From assembly GCA_016711285.1 (NCBI GenBank), contig JADJTG010000016.1, forward strand, positions 124,001-188,000: a DNA stretch of 64,000 bases, in the 5' to 3' direction. This document shows, piece by piece, positions 18,820 through 29,134 of the stretch. This DNA comes from Sphingobacteriales bacterium (GTDB lineage Bacteria > Bacteroidota > Bacteroidia > Chitinophagales > UBA2359). Position 1 is the first letter of the stretch, and the number at the start of each line of letters is the position of its first letter. The notes beneath the pieces were generated by a model, which saw only the letters and a list, made by a program, of their open reading frames with translations, did not search any database and was not told the origin of the DNA. Made by a program: the position numbers and the translations under genes.

Positions 18820-21349
18820 TCAGGAGGAAATTTTATTCAAAAACTGCTCCAAATCTATCAAATCTTTTATCAATACTTCGCGGGGTTTGCTGCCGAGATT
18901 GGGACCTACCACCCGGCTGCCTCCAATTGATCCATCAAGCGTCCGGCACGGTTGTAGCCTAATTTCATTTTGCGTTGTATGAGCGAAGTAGAGCCTATCT
19001 GTGCCGATACAATCAAGGCGGCGGCTTCATCAAAAGGGCATCGCGCTCTTGCAGCAACAGCCCATCTTTACCGCCGCCGCTATCGTCTGCGGTATATTCG
19101 GGCAACTCAAATGGCGCACCATAGCCCGTTTGCCGTGTGATATGGGCAATAATGCGCTCTACTTCGGGCGTATCTACAAAGGCACACTGCAAACGAATGG
19201 TATCGGCTCCTGCCAGCAGCAGCATATCGCCGCGACCGATCAGCTGCTCCGCCCCGCTGTCGTCCAGAATAGTGCGTGAGTCGGTTTTTGAAGATACCCG
19301 AAAGGCAATACGCACCTGAAAGTTGGCTTTGATGGTTCCTGTGATGATGTTTACGGTAGGGCGTTGTGTAGCTATTACCAAATGAATACCCACCGCCCGC
19401 GCCAATTGCGCCAAGCGTGTGAGCGGCAATTCAATATCTTTGCCCGCCGTCATTATCAAATCTGCAAATTCATCAATCACCAATATAATATAGGGCAAAT
19501 ATTGATGTCCGTTTTCGGGATTGAGGCGGCGTTTGGTGAATTTAGCGTTGTATTCTTTTACATTGCGCACCGCCGCATTTTTTAGCAAATTGTAGCGGTT
19601 GTCCATTTCCACACACAGCGCATTGAGCGTATTGATAACCTTTTTGGTGTCGGTAATAATGCAATCTTCCTCGTTTGGCAGTGCCGCCAAATAATGATTT
19701 TTGATGCTTTCGTAAATAGAAAGTTCTACCTTTTTGGGGTCAATCATTACAAATTTAATTTCGGAAGGGTGCTTTTTATACAGCAACGACAACAATATCG
19801 CATTAATTCCCACCGATTTGCCTTGTCCGGTAGCACCTGCCATCAGTAAATGTGGCATTTTGGCGAGGTCAGAGATATAATCGCCGTGCGTGATGCTCGT
19901 TCCCAAAGCGATGGGCAAATCGTAATTGCAGTTTTGAAATGCTTCGGATTCAATGATGCTTCGCAAAGACACCACTTCTTTGTGGTGGTTGGGTACTTCT
20001 ATTCCGATAGTGCCTTTGCCCGGAATAGGGGCTATAATGCGAATCCCCAAAGCTGCCAAACGCAAAGCCATATCCGGCTCGTGGCTCTTGATACGGGCAA
20101 TGCGCACCCCCGGAGCAGGTACAATTTCGTATAATGTAATGGTAGAGCCTACCGTTGCTTTTATCTTTTGAATTTCAATAGAAAATTCGCTCAATGTTTT
20201 TACGATGAGGTTTTTATTTGCTTTCAGTTCCTCCTCGTTGATGCTCACTTCCTGCTGTCCGTAATCGTTGAGCAACTCCACCGCAGGAAACGTATAATAA
20301 GACAAATCTTCGCGCGGGTCGTAGTCTTTCAGTAATTCCGGCGAAAACAAGGGTGTATCTGCCGTTTCTTTGCTGTCAGCGGCGGTTTTTGGCGGCGGCG
20401 TGGTATCGCTTTGCGGTGAAGATGGCGCAGGTTTGCGCGAAAATTCAATGTCCAGCATCAAATCTTCGTGTAATGATTTGGGATTATTCTGCTGATTTTG
20501 CTCTGCCAGTACGTCTATTAAATTTTTACCTCTGCTCTTTACCGCCTGCATATCTATTTCTTCATTTACTACTGCCTTGGGTATTTGTGTCATTGTGTTA
20601 TCCTCCACTCCTTCAGCGGCAATATCTGTTTCGGCAACCGGTGTTGCTGCTTTTTCTTTTTTTGTAAATGTGGTGCTGTTGGTAGTAGCCGAAGTGTTTT
20701 TTTTCCCTGAAAAAAACACTTGAATAAACTGCTCATAAGTTTGTTGTATTACCCAATATACTTGTGCCAAAAATTCATCTAAACCGATACCAAAAAGGTA
20801 CAAAAACAGAGCTACCAGCAGGCAGACAAACAAAACCGGTGCGCCCCAACCCAAAAAGCCGTAAATCGCCGAAGCCAAAACAGTGCCGAAGCCGCCGCCA
20901 TACGGAAAATCGCTGCCTTTGGTGAAATGCCCCAATGCCAGCGACAGAATTACCACCATCAATACCACATTAAATGTATAACGACGCAAAGGAATGTGCA
21001 AACGCGGAGCTACCAAATCTATCCCCGCCAGCAACAATAGAGCAGCAAGTGCAAAAGAGGAAACACCAAATAAGCGATAGAAAAATAAATGCGAAACCAA
21101 AGCTCCCAAACGCCCCAAACTGTTATATACAATATGTTCGCCATTCAACAGAAAATCAAAAGCCGATTGGTTTAAAATGGCACTTTGGTCATCTTTCCAT
21201 GTAGAAAGATAGGAAAAAAAAGCAATGAAAATGCAGATTGCAACAAACACCATTCCTAAGCCCATCAACTGATTAAACTGATGGTCGCTCATTTGCGGAA
21301 ACAGTACCTCTTGTTGTTTTGGTTTTGACTTGGGTTTAGCGGCTGCCAT
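18820..21349 (-). CDS. ftsK: DNA translocase FtsK (two frameshifts near the C-terminus)
   Basis: Septum-anchored motor that pumps chromosome DNA during division. The N-terminus has about four transmembrane helices (residues 25-180). An acidic/Pro linker follows, then the motor domain with Walker A GATGQGKSVG (about residue 503) and Walker B LVIDEFADL (about 624), plus RLAQLARAVGIHLVIATQRP. The open frame stops early at 19013, but the gamma winged-helix domain continues in other frames: FDEAAALIVSAQIGSTSLIQ, then RKMKLGYNRAGRLMDQLE and VVGPNLGSKPREVLI. A missing base in the A-run 19032-19035 and another in 18912-18914 (plus-strand coordinates) restore about 843 residues ending at 18820. FtsK is normally essential, so sequence error is the likelier explanation. 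Confidence 0.93.
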
Positions 21350-21369
21350 AATATGTGTTAATAAAACAA

Positions 21370-21377
21370 CAAAAATA
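21370..21377 (-). promoter_or_regulatory. Candidate -7 box for ftsK
   Basis: TATTTTTG on the minus strand fits TAnnTTTG and lies 20 bp before the ftsK start, implying a short leader. Confidence 0.45.
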
Positions 21378-21504
21378 GCCTAATTTTTTATACAGTTATA
21401 GAATTACTTAATTTTTTGGCACTTATTATTTCACTACAACGCAAAAAATTGAATAATAAGTTAAATTATAATCTTGTTTTTAAAGGTATTTATTTTTTTA
21501 TAAA

Positions 21505-21548
21505 ATTAAAAAAATCCCCTTGCTTTCGTACAAAAACAAGGGATTTGG
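21505..21548 (-). terminator. Rho-independent terminator after rpsA
   Basis: On the minus strand AAATCCCTTG pairs with CAAGGGGATTT (one bulged base) around a 14-nt loop and is followed by a T-run. It lies 22 bp downstream of the rpsA stop. Confidence 0.75.
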
Positions 21549-21570
21549 GATATAGAAAACGATAGATTAT

Positions 21571-23566
21571 TTATCCTTTTTCGTTGGCTTCCATTTTTTG
21601 TTTCAATTTCGCCAATACATCTAACTCGCCCAAAGTAGTTTTTTCGTTGTCGGCGGACTGCTGCGAAGTGGCTTCTTTTCTAGGGGCTGCTTTGCGAGGG
21701 CTGCCTTCTTCTTCCGTTTTAGGGCGTTCTTTTTTGAACAGGTCGCTGTGCGAAGCAATAATGCGTTTGTCGTCACGGTTGAACTCAATAATTACAAACT
21801 GCAAAGCTTCTTCAGCCTGTACACTGCTGCCGTCTTCTTTTCGCAAATGTTTGGCAGGCACATACGCTTCTACACCATAGGGCAAAGCAATAACAGCACC
21901 TTTCTCGTCTTTGCGCATCACTGTACCGCTATGCTGCGAACCAATGGGGAACAAGGTTTCAAAAGTATCCCACGGATCTTCTTCTACTTGTTTGTGCCTG
22001 AGCGACATTTTGCGTCCTTCTTCATCAATATCCAATACAACTATCTCCAAATTATCGCCAACTTTTACAAATTCCGAAGGGTGATTGTAGCGTTTTGTCC
22101 ACGAAAGATCAGAAATATGCACCATACCGCCGATACCTTCTTCCAGCTCTACAAATACGCCATAAGGAGTAATATTGCGCACGATACCGGTGTGGCGGCT
22201 GTTGGTTTGATATTTTTCTTTTACATTCGTCCAAGGGTCGGGAGTGAGTTGTTTGATAGACAAAGACATTTTGCGCTCATCTCTATCCAAAGTAACCACT
22301 ACGGCTTCGTACATTTCACCCAACTTGAAGTATTCTTTTGAATTGATAGGTTGGTTGCTCCAAGAAACCTCCGAAATGTGAATTAATCCTTCTACACCCG
22401 GTGTAATTTCCAAGAAAGCTCCGTAGTCTTCTATGTTCACAATACGACCTCTTACCTTGGAATTGATAACCATACTTTGTTCTAAAACGTCCCAAGGGTG
22501 CGCTTGTAATTGTTTTAAGCCCAAAGAGATACGTTTTTTGTTGTCGTCATAATCCAATACCACCACATTAATTTTTTGTCCGTTTTCCAGCACTTCGTTC
22601 GGGTGTGTGATGCGCCCCCACGAAATATCGGTGATATACAACAAGCCGTCCACGCCGCCCAAATCAATGAATGCGCCGAAGTCGGTGATGTTTTTGATAG
22701 TTCCTTCCAACACCTGACCTTTTTCGAGCTTGCCGATAATGTCTTGGCGTTGCTGTTCCATATCGCCTTCGATGATGGCTTTATGTGAGAGTACGGCGTT
22801 TTTGATGATTTCGTTGATTTTTACCACCTTAAACTCCATCGTTTTGCCCAAGTAGCTATCGTAATCGGTGATAGGGCGCACATCAATTTGTGGAGCCGGG
22901 CAAGAAGGTTTCCAAACCATATACATCTACAATCAAGCCGCCTTTGGTTTTGCTGTTGATTTGTCCTTGTACAATATAGCCTTCGGCGTATGCTTCCACG
23001 ATTTTGTCCCACGCACGCGCCAAACGCGCTTTTTTACGCGACAAAATCAACTGCCCGTCTTTATTTTCTTTTTGCTCTACATACACTTCTACGCGGTCGC
23101 CCACACGCAATTCGGGCATATCACGGAATTCGGAGCGCGGAATCAATCCGTCCGATTTAAAACCGATGTTCAATACCACATCATTAAGAGTAACGGACTC
23201 CACTACGCCATCTACGATTTCCTGATCGTTGATGTTTTTGAAAGTGCGGTCATATTGGTCGGTCAAACGCTCCACTTCCGAGGTGGTGTAAGGTAAACGT
23301 TGCAGGTTGCCGCCTTCCCAGTCAAAAGCATCGTGGGGGGTGTTTTTTAAACGTTCGCGCTCATCATCTAAAATGAGAATTTTTTCATCACTCTCCAACA
23401 ATTCTAAAACAGATTCTTTGGGGGCTTTTTTAATCGGTTCTTCTTCCCTGAACAGATTATCTTCTTGTGCCAACTCCGTACTTTCATTGGTGATTTCGGG
23501 TTGCGGACTTACAGAATCACGGCTCTGCTCCGTTTCGTTAAATAATGGATTTTCTAATTCGCTCAC
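21571..23566 (-). CDS. rpsA: 30S ribosomal protein S1 (one frameshift)
   Basis: RNA-binding protein of the small subunit that helps recruit mRNA to the ribosome. It has an acidic N-terminal extension (about 1-100) and then six S1 domains, recognisable by GVVESVTLNDVVLNIG, GQINSKTKGGLIVDV, GTIKNITDFGAFIDLG, GRIVNIEDYGAFLEI, GIVRNITPYGVFVELEE and GTVMRKDEKGAVIAL. The C-terminal tail is Lys/Glu-rich. An extra base at 22892-22893 splits domain 2: the minus strand reads GGCTCCACAAATT where GGCTCACAAATT gives FLPGSQIDVRPI. Correction yields 664 residues. Because S1 is normally essential, this is strong evidence that the indels in this window are mostly sequence errors. Confidence 0.95.
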
Positions 23567-23621
23567 GAGATTTTTGTTTGTTTTTTAAAATGTTATAAAA
23601 TATGTTTAATAAAACAGGGTG

Positions 23622-23629
23622 CAAAGATA
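23622..23629 (-). promoter_or_regulatory. -7 box for rpsA
   Basis: TATCTTTG on the minus strand fits TAnnTTTG exactly and is followed by GCACC, 56 bp before the rpsA start. Confidence 0.6.
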
Positions 23630-23857
23630 GCTTTTTTTATCGACATATATGAAAAAAAACTTTTTTTAGTTTTGGGAGATATTGAATTTTCTGACCAGTA
23701 AAACCAAGAACTGAACCTGCCGAAGCCCCGAAATACAGTAATAAAAATGTCTTGTCATTTTTCTGTCATATTTAATGACGATATCAGTATGTTTCACTGC
23801 TTTGGATATACTTTTGTCTTATCTTTTTTTATTCATCTAAAATACAAGTTGAAAATT

Positions 23858-25259
23858 ATGAGAATTTTGTACGCCATTTTTCTTTTTCATTTTTTTCTTT
23901 TGCTGTATCAGCCCAGTTTGAAGCACTTTGTACCGACGAAAATGGCGAACAGGGCAATGGCTTTGTGGTTGATTTTGCACCTTTTGAAGGTAAGCTGTAT
24001 GTAACCGGATTTTTTACGGAGTTGTGCGGCGTGTCTGCCAATCATGTGGCGGTATGGAACGGCGAACAGTGGGAGCAGGTGGGCAGTGCGGGTTTGCCTA
24101 CACCCGGACACGCTATCAAAGTTATCAACAATCAAATTTATTGCGCCCTCTATGGCTCTAACACAGACTCCAATTATGTGTATCGCCTCAACAGCCAACT
24201 CAACGAATGGGAAAAAGTAGGAAAAGGCTTTAGAAATTTAGGATCTTCAGTGCCTGCTACTCTCTACGATATAGCGGAGTTTCAGGGGCAACCGGTGGTG
24301 GCGGGCGATTTTACCAAAATCGGCTCTCAAAGCGGCTACAACAATATCGCTCGCTGGAATGGCAGCGATTGGGAACCTTTGGGTAGCGGTTTGACGGAAT
24401 TTTATGCAGGTGTTCCTCTCATTGCGCCACACGGCTTGTCTGTGTTTGAAGGAGATATTGTCGTAGCCGGAGCTTTTAAAAAAGCGGGCGGTGTGCAGTG
24501 CAACGGCATCGCACGCTGGAACGGCACTGAATGGTTGCCTTTCGGCGGTGGCTTTAATAAACCTGCCTACAAAGCCACCGAATACAAAAACGAATTGTAT
24601 GCCTGCGGGGAGTTTTTGACGAGTGGCGCATCATCCAACATTTCGGGCATTGCCAAATGGGACGGCACACAGTGGGTAAACCCCGGATTTTCATTATCCG
24701 GTGAAGAAGTGCCTTATTTTTTTGTACATAGTTTAGATATTGTAAACAACCAACTCTATATCACGGGGGGATTCAGTCAAGTAAACACCGACTCCACGCA
24801 TACCCACGAGGCGTTTAATATTTGCGTGTTTGACGGCGAAAATATTGACACGCTCGGTGGTGGTTTTCGGGCAATGAAGTAGAGAGTGTCTGCGAATTTG
24901 ACGGAAAAATTTTTGTCGGAGGCGGCAATTTAAATGATCTCTATAGCAGCAGTATGGTAGTATATCAAAACATTGAAATACCTTCAGCGGTTGAGCCTGC
25001 ACCCGCAATTTCCGATGCCCCTGCCCTACTCTTTCCCAATCCGGCAAAAGATTTTATTTATATCCAAAAGCACAGCACCTACTCTGAAGCACCGGTTATT
25101 GCCGCTTTTCTGTATGATATTCAAGGAAAAATTGTACAAAACCTTACAAATACCGACTTGCAGCAAGGAATTTTTACAGGCGATCTTCAAAGCGGAATGT
25201 ATTATTTAAAAGTGATACAAACACAGCAAGTAAGCGTATATCATTTTTCAAAAATGTAA
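23858..25259 (+). CDS. T9SS-secreted beta-propeller-like protein (two frameshifts)
   Basis: The ATG at 23858 begins MRILYAIF. Restoring one T missing from the run 23877-23881 gives a clean signal peptide ending AVSAQF. The body repeats a WNGxxWxxxGxG motif (VAVWNGEQW, IARWNGSDW, IARWNGTEW, IAKWDGTQW), about five blades of a propeller-like fold. A missing G at 24869-24871 breaks the frame after LGGGFR; the protein then continues GNEVESVCEFDGKIFVGGG. The last 80 residues (LFPNPAKDFIYIQ ... GMYYLKVIQT) are a T9SS C-terminal sorting domain, so export to the surface is predicted. Corrected length is 467 residues. The ligand is unknown. Confidence 0.82.
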
Positions 25260-25353
25260 AAAAAACGTGTTTTTTCTGCCGCCAAAGCAACGTTTTTATT
25301 AATTTTACGTTTTTATCAGCAATTCATTTCCGCGTATCGCTCTTGTATCTTCT

Positions 25354-25902
25354 ATGCACATTGCCTTGAAACTGACAGACGAACAGCATCTTTTAACAGC
25401 TTGCCTCCATCATGATCGGGTCGCTCAAAAGCGGCTGTATGAAGTATTTTATGGTAAGATGATGGGGGTGTGTTTGCGCTATGCCGGCAACCGCGAAGAA
25501 GCAGAAGATGTGTTGAGCGAGGGTTTCGTGAAGGTTTTTAATAATTTACATCGCTACGAACCTACTTATTCTTTGGAGAGTTGGATACGGCGTATTATGA
25601 TTAACAATGCTATTGACACTTATCGGCGCAATAAAAAATACCAGTATGATGTGGAATTGGAGCAGGCATATATGAGTCCCGAACAGGAAAATATACACGC
25701 CAATTTGTCGGCAGAAGATATTTTGAAATTGGTACAAAAACTAAGCCCTGCTTATCGCGCTGTTTTCAACTTATACGCCATAGAAGGCTACAACCACCGC
25801 GAAATCGGCGAATTGTTGGGTATCAGCGAAGGAGCGTCCAAATCCAATTTGTCCAAAGCCCGCGCACGCTTACAGACTATGCTGCGCGAGTTGGAAATTT
25901 AA
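25354..25902 (+). CDS. ECF-type RNA polymerase sigma factor
   Basis: 182 residues, a typical ECF sigma size. Region 2 (about 20-90) contains GNREEAEDVLSEGFVKVFNN, the core-binding and -10-recognition segment. Region 4 (about 125-180) contains the helix-turn-helix HREIGELLGISEGASKSNLS. It recruits RNA polymerase to a specific regulon. The gene 104 bp downstream encodes a membrane protein with an outer-membrane barrel domain that very probably controls it. Confidence 0.93.
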   Translation: MHIALKLTDEQHLLTACLHHDRVAQKRLYEVFYGKMMGVCLRYAGNREEAEDVLSEGFVKVFNNLHRYEPTYSLESWIRRIMINNAIDTYRRNKKYQYDVELEQAYMSPEQENIHANLSAEDILKLVQKLSPAYRAVFNLYAIEGYNHREIGELLGISEGASKSNLSKARARLQTMLRELEI

Positions 25903-26006
25903 TTTTAATATCAGATATTTTTGTTCAAAAAACTAAACCTATTGCTTTTTTTCAAGTCATCTTCTTTTTTGAAAACGATATTTTTTTCTTGACTTTTTTG
26001 TAAGTA

Positions 26007-27644
26007 ATGATGAACGACCGACATTTTTTAGACGATTTTTTCAAACAAAACTTGGCACAGCACGAAGCACCCTTTGAAGAGGGAGCTTGGGATAAAATTG
26101 CGCAACGCTTAGATGAAAATCCGTCTTTGCATCATTCAGTGGATACTTGGGTGCGCAAAAAACTGTCGGGCTACGAAGCTCCCTATCAGGAGCAATACTG
26201 GCACGGCATACGGCGGCAATTGGAGTACCAAAATTATCGCCGTTGGGCGCAGCGTGCAGCAGTGGCTGCTTTGTTGCTACTGGGTTTGAAAATAGGTTTT
26301 ACTTATCAAAATACTATTTATCAGGAACAAAATATCGGCACTTCTTCTGCCCCTTCCTCTGTTACACCGCATAATAACGGCAATAACACTGCATCTGATA
26401 ATATTGCAACGAAGCAAGATAACGCAACAACAGCAAATTTGCCCGCAACAGCAGCACAATCATTTGAAAAAACAGAGACAGCAACTCGCCAAGTGCCGCC
26501 CGTCCTCAATGAAGCAGCCGACAGCGAAATGAGTTTGCTGCAACCCGCTGCATCTGAAAGCATTTCTTCGTTGTCGCCTTCCGGCTTCCAGCATACAATA
26601 GAAGAAAACACAACCACAGCAAGCCCCTCATCACCAGAAAAAAATACCCATACAGAGGAAAGTATTGCGTCTTCATTTGGGTCTTCGTCTGCTGCTGCGG
26701 TGTCGGAGATGACCACAACTGCTGCCACAGCAAGTGAAGCAATAAATACTGTCGCCGTTCTTGCAGAAATACCGCCTTTGTTTTCTGCTTTGCCCTTGAC
26801 GACAATACCTCTGACGGCTACACTTTCGCCTTTGCAAAAGCCAGAATTGCCGCCGCGCCGCGCCGCCTCTAAATGGGAAGTAGGCGCAGATTTGGGGCTT
26901 TTAGGTAATTGGTCGGCACCCAAAACGGCTGTGCGTGAGCAGAAAAAAGGTGGCGGCTTGAGTCACGACGAAATCCGCTATGGCACTACCGCCGGTATGA
27001 GTGTTTGCTATCAGTTGACGACGAGCTGGTCTTTGCAAAGCGGTTTGTATTATACCGAAAAAAATTATTACTTTGAAAATGTCAATACGCCGCACTATCT
27101 GAATGGCGAAGTAAAATCGTTGCGTATTAATTACAACAGCCTTGAAATTCCGTTTTTAGTGCGCTATAATTTTGGTAAAAATCGCTATTTTCAGCCGGAA
27201 ATGGCAGCGGGTGTTGCTTTATTTTCGCCTTTCAGAAGCTTATATCACTATGCCGTGCAGCCTTTCAGCTACGACCCTTCGGAGTTTGACAATAATATGC
27301 CCTTACTTTTGCAAGAGGACGGCGTTTCTATTGAATATTATGCCTTGCAAAACACCGAGAACCTGTCGGACAACAGAACTTATATTGAAAAACCCGAAAA
27401 ATTTATATCCAACAGTTCTTTATGGGCTTGTTTGGAATTGCGTGCCGGTATTGACAGTCATTTGTCGGAGCGTATGCGCCTGAGAGGGGAATTGGTAGGA
27501 AAAAGAAGCCTCACACAAGTTCCTTTTGATGCTTCTGTGCGCAAAACTAATCTTACCGCACAAGCGACAGATGCTTCTATCGGTATCAACGACAAAGAGG
27601 TTTACAGTTTAGGTGTGCAATTTTCGCTCTTGTATCGCTTGTAG
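26007..27644 (+). CDS. Predicted trans-envelope sigma regulator: cytoplasmic domain, one TM helix, outer-membrane barrel
   Basis: 545 residues. The N-terminal 75 residues hold two copies of a short helical motif: QNLAQHEAPFEEGAWDKIAQ (about 14-33) and KKLSGYEAPYQEQYWHGIRR (about 51-70). A single transmembrane helix follows (about 83-98, AAVAALLLLGLKIG). Residues 105-285 are a low-complexity Ser/Thr/Ala/Glu linker. From about 289 (WEVGADLGLLGNW) the protein is a PorT-like beta-barrel with alternating strands (SLEIPFLVRYNFGKNRYF) ending in YSLGVQFSLLYRL. It follows an ECF sigma gene, so I infer an anti-sigma-like sensor that spans both membranes. The barrel is too short for a large pore. Confidence 0.75.
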   Translation: MMNDRHFLDDFFKQNLAQHEAPFEEGAWDKIAQRLDENPSLHHSVDTWVRKKLSGYEAPYQEQYWHGIRRQLEYQNYRRWAQRAAVAALLLLGLKIGFTYQNTIYQEQNIGTSSAPSSVTPHNNGNNTASDNIATKQDNATTANLPATAAQSFEKTETATRQVPPVLNEAADSEMSLLQPAASESISSLSPSGFQHTIEENTTTASPSSPEKNTHTEESIASSFGSSSAAAVSEMTTTAATASEAINTVAVLAEIPPLFSALPLTTIPLTATLSPLQKPELPPRRAASKWEVGADLGLLGNWSAPKTAVREQKKGGGLSHDEIRYGTTAGMSVCYQLTTSWSLQSGLYYTEKNYYFENVNTPHYLNGEVKSLRINYNSLEIPFLVRYNFGKNRYFQPEMAAGVALFSPFRSLYHYAVQPFSYDPSEFDNNMPLLLQEDGVSIEYYALQNTENLSDNRTYIEKPEKFISNSSLWACLELRAGIDSHLSERMRLRGELVGKRSLTQVPFDASVRKTNLTAQATDASIGINDKEVYSLGVQFSLLYRL

Positions 27645-27663
27645 TAAAAAAAAAGAAATCTAC

Positions 27664-28080
27664 TTAAAAATCTTTTCGGTTCATAATAGCATCGTAAATC
27701 AAAGCGTGTTTGGCGTTGAATCGGAAACCGGAAAGGATTTTCAGCTTTTTGCTATGTTTTTTGTGAGTATTTTGAGTAAAAGAAATTATATCTGTATTCG
27801 CCGTGTTTCTTCTTCCTTCAAACTCAAACTCAAGTCCCATTTCTTCTAGGGTATTTCCCTCTTCCTGCATCATATTGGTTGTGCGCAGTTCTTTTTCTTC
27901 TTTTATAATTTGAGCATATTTTTTTTGTAATGTGGAAGTTCTAGGTTGAGCCGCCTGCACTGTCGGGCGGGTCGGAGCAGAGAGCGACTTTCTTTGCTGT
28001 GCTTCTGCAAATGCCTGCACTTTGCGAATGATGTAGGTGATGATTAACGCAAGCGTAATGACGATTTTTAAGGCTTCCAT
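27664..28080 (-). CDS. Membrane-anchored protein of unknown function
   Basis: Start chosen at ATG 28080 (MEALKIVITLALIITYIIRK), which gives an N-terminal membrane helix followed by a positive residue cluster. The open frame extends upstream to 28134. The rest (about 110 residues) is charged and helical with a conserved-looking tail (FRFNAKHALIYDAIMNRKDF). No named family recognised. It converges with the upstream plus-strand regulator gene, 19 bp apart. Confidence 0.6.
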   Translation of the reverse strand: MEALKIVITLALIITYIIRKVQAFAEAQQRKSLSAPTRPTVQAAQPRTSTLQKKYAQIIKEEKELRTTNMMQEEGNTLEEMGLEFEFEGRRNTANTDIISFTQNTHKKHSKKLKILSGFRFNAKHALIYDAIMNRKDF

Positions 28081-28351
28081 ATTCGCGCTGTCGGTGTTTT
28101 TTTTTTGAAAATTATCCAAAAATACGCATTTCAAATATCTTTTTGCTCTTATTTTTTTGAAAGTCGTTTAAATTTTTTTTGGCAGAAAAAGAATCTCATA
28201 TAATTTTTATCAAAAAAACATTTGTATTTTTGAATATATACAACAAATTTAGATATTCGTTGGTATATAAATAATATATAATTTTTCAAGAGCATTAAAA
28301 AATCCAAATTTCAATCATTATTGGTAAAATATACAAAAACATTAAAATAAT

Positions 28352-28921
28352 ATGAAAAACGACTTTTTAGAGAGTGCAAAAAAACAATTTGAGTATTACA
28401 AAATGCTCGGAGAAAAAACATTTGCTCAACTTTCAGACGAACAACTTTTTTGGAAATTTAATGAAGAAAGTAATAGTATTGCAACCATCGTAAAACATTT
28501 GTGGGGAAATATGCTTTCTCGCTGGACAGATTTTTTGACAACTGATGGAGAAAAAGAATGGCGAGACCGAGATGCAGAATTTGATAATGATATTGCCGAT
28601 AGGACTGAACTTTTAGCAAAATGGAATGAAGGTTGGGCTTGTTTGTTTGATGCAATAAATCCATTGACAGACAATGACTTGACAAAAGAAGTTTTTATAC
28701 GAAATCAAGGACATACGATTACAGAAGCAATAAACCGACAGCTTGCACATTATCCATATCATATCGGGCAAATTGTGTTCATCGGAAAAATGTTGCGTAA
28801 TGATAATTGGACTTCGCTTTCTATTCCAAAAGGAAACTCAAAAGAATATAACACTGATAAATTTTCACAACCAAAGCACAAACAACATTTTACAGACGAA
28901 TATATAAACAAAAAAAAGTAA
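28352..28921 (+). CDS. DinB-like DUF1572 family protein
   Basis: 189 residues with the four-helix-bundle layout of the DinB/DUF1572 superfamily. Candidate metal ligands are His49 (TIVKHLWGNMLSRW) and two histidines in QLAHYPYHIGQIVF near 127-140. Related DinB-fold enzymes use a metal and often transfer thiol cofactors such as bacillithiol, but the substrate here is unknown. It stands alone between AT-rich spacers. Confidence 0.85.
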   Translation: MKNDFLESAKKQFEYYKMLGEKTFAQLSDEQLFWKFNEESNSIATIVKHLWGNMLSRWTDFLTTDGEKEWRDRDAEFDNDIADRTELLAKWNEGWACLFDAINPLTDNDLTKEVFIRNQGHTITEAINRQLAHYPYHIGQIVFIGKMLRNDNWTSLSIPKGNSKEYNTDKFSQPKHKQHFTDEYINKKK

Positions 28922-29134
28922 CTGCCGCCGACAAAGCATTGTCAAAAGCGGAGTTGTTTATGATTTAAAAAATTTAGTGTGTATTTAAAAGGTGCTATTT
29001 CTGGCTAAAATATAATTTAATAGCTTGAACCTCCTCATCTCTGGCAGAATATTTTTTAAATAAATCATCTAAAACCATAAAAAGTGGCTTGTTTTTCTCA
29101 TGTTTGCAGCCATAAAACCCAAATAATTCAAAAC
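28922..29134. other. Intergenic spacer
   Basis: No gene, hairpin or recognisable promoter box seen. The stretch 29084-29134 could be read as an N-terminal extension of the next gene but looks non-coding. Confidence 0.4.

Noticed and set aside
15163..24004. Programmed frameshifting or phase variation as the cause of broken frames
   Set aside because: The lesions hit unrelated housekeeping genes including rpsA and ftsK, need both insertions and deletions, and lack slippery-site-plus-structure context. Sequence error explains them more simply.
26321..26923. Minus-strand ORF of 200 codons opposite the sigma regulator
   Set aside because: Antisense of the Ser/Thr/Ala-rich linker; a shadow ORF caused by low-complexity codons.
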